Source of the DNA: an uncultured Oscillospiraceae bacterium
GTDB lineage: Bacteria; Bacillota; Clostridia; Oscillospirales; Oscillospiraceae
Assembly (NCBI GenBank): GCA_934589525.1
Contig: CAKTOB010000031.1
Location: 1-26,911 of the forward strand
DNA: 26,911 bases
Direction of reading: 5' to 3'
Shown here one piece after another: positions 23,588 to 26,911 of this stretch; position 1 is the stretch's first letter, and each line of letters begins with the position of its first letter. A model generated the notes under the pieces. The model searched no databases. It saw only the letters and a program-made list of their open reading frames with translations, and was not told where the DNA came from. The position numbers were made by a program, and so were the translations under genes.

Positions 23588-24559
23588 ATGAACAGCGAAA
23601 TACTCAAAAAATACAATACACTCTTAACGGAAAGCAGTTTCACTCCGATTCCGAACTGTGAGCAGTTCAGCCCGGCAGGAAACAGTTGGCAGCTATCTCC
23701 GGAGCTTGGCGGCGGTCACTACTGGCTGTATGCGCAGAAGGATCTGTTTGACATTAAAATTCACGATTTCTATTTTCACAACGACTTCGTCCTGAATTTT
23801 GACATCCCGGAGGGCATCAGTATTACAAGATACGATTCCATCTCCGGCGAGGAACTGAATCCGTATCGTCGCCTGTCGGCCGGGAGTATTCAGACCATTG
23901 TCGGCGGGAAGCAGAATTACAAGGCAATTATCCATAAGCGCATCCCCATTCATTCCGTCGGGATCGAGGTATTTCCTGCGTATTATGAGGATTACCTGAA
24001 AAAGCAGTATCCGGACGCATATTTTGATTTGCCTGCCGCCTTTCAGTGCGTCGACCAGGCGGCAGATTTTCCGGCGATGTCCAAACTGCTGTTTGAGATA
24101 GAGAACTACCGCGGCGAGGGTGTGGCGGCGGCACTTTTCTACGAGGCAAAGGTAACGGAAGCTGTCGCTCTCGTTGTGGATAATCAGAAAAAGCAGGCGG
24201 CAAAAAATGCACACCCACTTTCCAAAGAGGATATTGCCGGGCTTCGTGATGTTATGAGCTATATTGCCGATCATTACACCTTTGACATCCCGCTGGAGCG
24301 CCTTGCAAGCATCGCCTGCATGAGTACAAGCAAACTCAAAACCTGCTTTAAGCGGCACACCGGATGCACAGTCACAGAGTATATTCAGGGGCGGCGCATG
24401 AGCCAGGCGGAACATCTGCTGATCGACACTGGCTTCACCATGGGCCAGATCGCCCAAATGATCGGTTATTCCACTTCCAGCCGCTTTGCTGAACTTTTCA
24501 AAAAGAGCACGGGCATTTTACCCATCGAGTACCGGAAAATCGCCCGGAAGGATGTATGA
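23588..24559 (+). CDS. AraC-family transcriptional regulator
   Basis: The 323-residue product has an N-terminal domain of about 200 residues that should bind a ligand. The C-terminal AraC DNA-binding domain (about 220-320) has two helix-turn-helix units: FDIPLERLASIACMSTSKLKTCFKRHTGCT and FTMGQIAQMIGYSTSSRFAELFKKSTGILPIEYRK. The ATG at 23588 is chosen because AAGGAG lies 6 nt upstream; the in-frame ATG at 23552 has no site. It is divergent from the S-T-A-ABC-ABC operon, so it most likely activates that operon and perhaps the genes that follow it. The arrangement parallels YbtA beside YbtPQ in yersiniabactin uptake; the ligand here is unknown. Confidence 0.9.
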   Translation: MNSEILKKYNTLLTESSFTPIPNCEQFSPAGNSWQLSPELGGGHYWLYAQKDLFDIKIHDFYFHNDFVLNFDIPEGISITRYDSISGEELNPYRRLSAGSIQTIVGGKQNYKAIIHKRIPIHSVGIEVFPAYYEDYLKKQYPDAYFDLPAAFQCVDQAADFPAMSKLLFEIENYRGEGVAAALFYEAKVTEAVALVVDNQKKQAAKNAHPLSKEDIAGLRDVMSYIADHYTFDIPLERLASIACMSTSKLKTCFKRHTGCTVTEYIQGRRMSQAEHLLIDTGFTMGQIAQMIGYSTSSRFAELFKKSTGILPIEYRKIARKDV

Positions 24560-24676
24560 CCGAATGTTGTGCCGCGCAGCTGCAAGTTCCTTACATGAAA
24601 ACGCTGGTTAGTCATATCTAACCGCACGCCATAAAAGGAAAAATTCGAAGAACGAAAGAAAACGGAGGTGTGGATC

Positions 24677-25456
24677 ATGCAGATATTGGAACACGGGCAA
24701 AACCATCCGCAGACGCTGCTGTTCTTCCCCTGTACAGCAGAGCCTGTATGGGCATTTGAAGCAACGATTGCTTTGCTTTCTCAACGGCGGCACGTTTTTC
24801 AAGTGGTATTTGACGGCCACCAGCCGGAGCATCCTGGAGACTTCACCTCCGTAGAGCAGACAGTGGATGAGGTGACGGCATACCTGAAGAACTATGGCAT
24901 AGACCGTTTGGACGCGGCCTACGGCTGCTCTCTGGGCGGCGCGTGCCTGACCCGCCTGCTGGCGTTGGATGAAATTTCTGTTGGCCGGGCGATTATCGAT
25001 GGTGGGATTACGCCCTATCAGATGCCGTATCTGTTGAGAAGTCTCCATCTGGCGGTCGATGTGCTGTCCTTCAAGCTGGCGGCAAACAACCGAAAAGTAT
25101 TAGAAGCGGCCTTTCCACCGGAGCGGTTCACTCTCCCCGGTCACGACAGTGTAAAGGAGTACGATGCCATCGCAGCGTATCTCAAGACCTATTCTGACCG
25201 CACCATCCGCAATATCTTCTGGTCCGGCAACAATTACGCCCTGCCGGAGACGTCTGCCGCGTGCAGCACGAAGATCGCCTACTGGTACGGCGCGGACGAA
25301 AAGAAAGACCGCAAATACAATATCCGCTTTATCCGGCGCTATTTTCCGCAGATACAGCTCCGTGAGTTTCCCAATATGGCACACGCGGAGCTGGTGATGA
25401 TCCATCCAGAGGAATTCTGTCGGCATGCGGAGGAGTTTTTGAATCTGGAGGAATGA
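24677..25456 (+). CDS. Alpha/beta-hydrolase fold protein
   Basis: The 259-residue product has an alpha/beta-hydrolase layout. Early strands (TLLFFPCTAEP, HVFQVVFDGHQ) are followed by the nucleophile elbow YGCSLGGAC (about residues 86-94), with the expected catalytic Ser at the GxSxGG position. A later strand IAYWYGADEKK carries an acidic residue at the expected place, and NMAHAELVM holds the candidate catalytic His near the C-terminus. The ATG at 24677 is 8 nt after GGAGG; the GTG at 24668 overlaps that site. It lies 117 nt after the AraC gene, with no terminator seen, and overlaps or abuts the methyltransferase gene. A role in hydrolysing an imported ester or lactone, such as a siderophore, is only a suggestion. 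Confidence 0.78.
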   Translation: MQILEHGQNHPQTLLFFPCTAEPVWAFEATIALLSQRRHVFQVVFDGHQPEHPGDFTSVEQTVDEVTAYLKNYGIDRLDAAYGCSLGGACLTRLLALDEISVGRAIIDGGITPYQMPYLLRSLHLAVDVLSFKLAANNRKVLEAAFPPERFTLPGHDSVKEYDAIAAYLKTYSDRTIRNIFWSGNNYALPETSAACSTKIAYWYGADEKKDRKYNIRFIRRYFPQIQLREFPNMAHAELVMIHPEEFCRHAEEFLNLEE

Positions 25457-25458
25457 AT

Positions 25459-26142
25459 ATGGATCGGAAAGAAGCTATTCGCAGCGCATACCGCATGACG
25501 GGCGGAAACGATTTTTATGACGGCATGATCACCTGCACAACGCTGAGCGGAAAAGCGGTGTGCCGTCTGGTGTGGGATATGAACAAGGCCGAATGCGACA
25601 ACTATCTCGAAAAGGCGCTGTCCGGCATACCGGAGCATTTCTCGGGCAAGCTGCTTGAGGTGTCGGTCGGAACAGGTATTTTGACAATGCCCGTTTACCA
25701 AACACTGCCGCAGGCGGACATTACCTGTCTGGATTACTCAGCGGATATGATGGGGCAGGCACAGGAAAAGGCCGACCGCCTGCACCTGAAAAACGTAACC
25801 TTCCGGCAGGGCGATGTAGGTGCGCTTCCCTATGCAGATGGCGCTTTTGACATTGTCTTGTCACTGAACGGCTTTCACGCTTTCCCGGACAAGGAGGCAG
25901 CTTATCGGGAGGTTTTCCGGGTTTTGAAACCCGGTGGGACATTCTGCGGTTGCTTTTATGTGATGGGTGAGCACAAGCGGACGGATTGGTTCGTCCGGCG
26001 CATTTATGAAAAGACAGGTTTTTTCACGCAGCCCTATGAAACAGTCTCCAGTCTGAAAGCCCGGCTGGATGGAATGTACGCGGATGTGGACATGGGAAAT
26101 CTGAAAAGCATGGCATGGTTTGTCTGCCGTAAAGCAAAATAG
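25459..26142 (+). CDS. Class I SAM-dependent methyltransferase
   Basis: The 227-residue product has the Rossmann-type methyltransferase core. Motif I is LLEVSVGTGILTMPV (about 65-79), the acidic end of strand 2 is ITCLDYSADMM, motif II-like FRQGDVGALPYADGAFDIVLSLNGFHAFPD follows, and LKPGGTFCGCFYV completes it. The pattern resembles the ubiE/Methyltransf_11 group. Two starts are possible: ATG 25453 overlaps the hydrolase stop, while ATG 25459 is better spaced (7 nt) from GGAGG, and I use the latter. It is in a tight run with the hydrolase and the metallo-beta-lactamase-fold gene. The substrate is unknown; small-molecule methylation is more likely than DNA or RNA from the family type. Confidence 0.85.
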   Translation: MDRKEAIRSAYRMTGGNDFYDGMITCTTLSGKAVCRLVWDMNKAECDNYLEKALSGIPEHFSGKLLEVSVGTGILTMPVYQTLPQADITCLDYSADMMGQAQEKADRLHLKNVTFRQGDVGALPYADGAFDIVLSLNGFHAFPDKEAAYREVFRVLKPGGTFCGCFYVMGEHKRTDWFVRRIYEKTGFFTQPYETVSSLKARLDGMYADVDMGNLKSMAWFVCRKAK

Positions 26143-26153
26143 GAGGCGATGGT

Positions 26154-26911
26154 ATGTCGAAGAAAGCAACCGAATTTCAGAAAAAAGAAATGAGCAAAAT
26201 GTACCGCGGCAAGGAGATATTCAAGCCCCTAAACACCGGCTGGATCGACGAAAACGTGGCCTGTGCGCGCGAATGGGTGGCGAATATCTTCTTCTACCGC
26301 AAGGGTGATACGACCATCATGATCGACGCGGGCTATAACTATGACCGGCTTGCGGAGAAAATGGGCTGGCTGGGCATCGACCCGGCGTCCATCCGGCACA
26401 TCCTCATTACCCATCAGGACACTGACCATGTCGGTGCGGTCGAGGCGGACAGCCCCGGACTTTTCAAAAATGCAAAGCTGTACATCGGCGAGGTTGAGAA
26501 CCGGTATCTCACGGGCGAGGTGCGCCGCAAGGTGATCTATCGCCTGTACAAGCTGCCGCAGGTCACGATCAACAACGAAAAAGTTCTGTTACATGACGGC
26601 GAAGTGTTCGACATTGACGGCATCAAGATCGAATGTTTCCTCGTTCCCGGCCACACATGGGGGCATATGGTCTACCTCATTGATGACAAGTATCTGTTCA
26701 CCGGCGACACGATCTGGTTCGGCGCGGATGGCGGTTACAGCTTTATTTCCTCACTGGCAGAGAACAACAAGCTGGCCGTAAAGTCACTCACCGTCCTTGA
26801 GGCAAAGCTGAAAAAGATGGGTGTGTACCCCTTGTTCATCACCGGTCATACCGGCTGGACGGACAACTTTGCGTTTGCCTTTGCCCATAAGGATCAACTC
26901 TGCTCACCGTT
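26154..26911 (+). CDS. Metallo-beta-lactamase-fold hydrolase (cut by window end)
   Basis: The reading frame opens at ATG 26154, 7 nt after AGGAGG, which overlaps the preceding stop codon. It continues to the window edge with 252 residues visible. The first metal motif is THQDTDHVGA, that is HxDxDH instead of the usual HxHxDH. Later come VPGHTWGHMVY (metal-binding His), FTGDTIWFG (bridging Asp) and TGHTGW (last metal-binding His). The fold assignment is clear. Members hydrolyse lactones, thioesters such as glutathione adducts, or phosphoesters; which applies is not visible. It is the third gene of a tightly spaced run with hydrolase and methyltransferase. The C-terminus lies outside the window. 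Confidence 0.87.
   Translation, partial: MSKKATEFQKKEMSKMYRGKEIFKPLNTGWIDENVACAREWVANIFFYRKGDTTIMIDAGYNYDRLAEKMGWLGIDPASIRHILITHQDTDHVGAVEADSPGLFKNAKLYIGEVENRYLTGEVRRKVIYRLYKLPQVTINNEKVLLHDGEVFDIDGIKIECFLVPGHTWGHMVYLIDDKYLFTGDTIWFGADGGYSFISSLAENNKLAVKSLTVLEAKLKKMGVYPLFITGHTGWTDNFAFAFAHKDQLCSP

Noticed and set aside
1..26911. CRISPR array, prophage or insertion sequence with transposase
   Set aside because: I found no regularly spaced direct repeats, no cas-like gene, no phage structural gene and no transposase or integrase motif on either strand.

Overview
The window looks like the chromosome of a fairly GC-rich Bacillota, most likely a gut Clostridia of the Oscillospirales type. The reasons are the strong AAGGAGG ribosome binding sites, the minD-mgsA neighbourhood, a sigma-70/DUF4367 pair, an ECF-type transporter, and GC-rich core genes broken by AT-rich accessory patches and palindromic intergenic repeats. 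This assignment is inferred from gene content; no marker sequence settles the species.

Region 1 (1-7043) is mostly housekeeping. A gene-free, nested foldback repeat (about 74-690) is followed by pta (minus). Divergent from pta are minD and mgsA, then hisS, a CPA2-type cation/proton antiporter and an MgtC-like membrane protein. The mgsA product has His where the family has its catalytic Asp. The antiporter has a clear promoter, a perfect 18-bp palindrome just after the start of transcription, and a terminator-like hairpin in its leader.

Region 2 (7044-10244) is an AT-rich accessory patch with palindromic repeats on both sides (7050-7236 and 9928-10096). It holds an ECF-like sigma factor, its overlapping DUF4367-type membrane anti-sigma candidate, two small secreted proteins and a 42-residue single-pass cationic peptide. 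A 19-bp hairpin buries an almost perfect Shine-Dalgarno sequence and is followed by a T-tract that contains the TTG start codon of the first secreted protein. It therefore combines a terminator with a ribosome binding site.

Region 3 (10245-16289, minus) is a five-gene surface-glycan operon (two GT4 and two GT2 glycosyltransferases and a small membrane protein) with its own promoter and terminator, preceded by a MATE exporter with a textbook promoter.

Region 4 (16290-26911) starts with tRNA-Tyr(GTA), followed by hairpins and debris that look like an island junction. Next is a minus-strand operon: MptD-type ECF S component, EcfT, a double-ATPase EcfA, and two fused ABC half-transporters. A divergent AraC-type regulator follows, then a plus-strand run of alpha/beta hydrolase, SAM methyltransferase and metallo-beta-lactamase-fold protein (cut by the window end). 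The layout resembles siderophore or metallophore uptake loci controlled by an AraC regulator, but the substrate cannot be read from the sequence.
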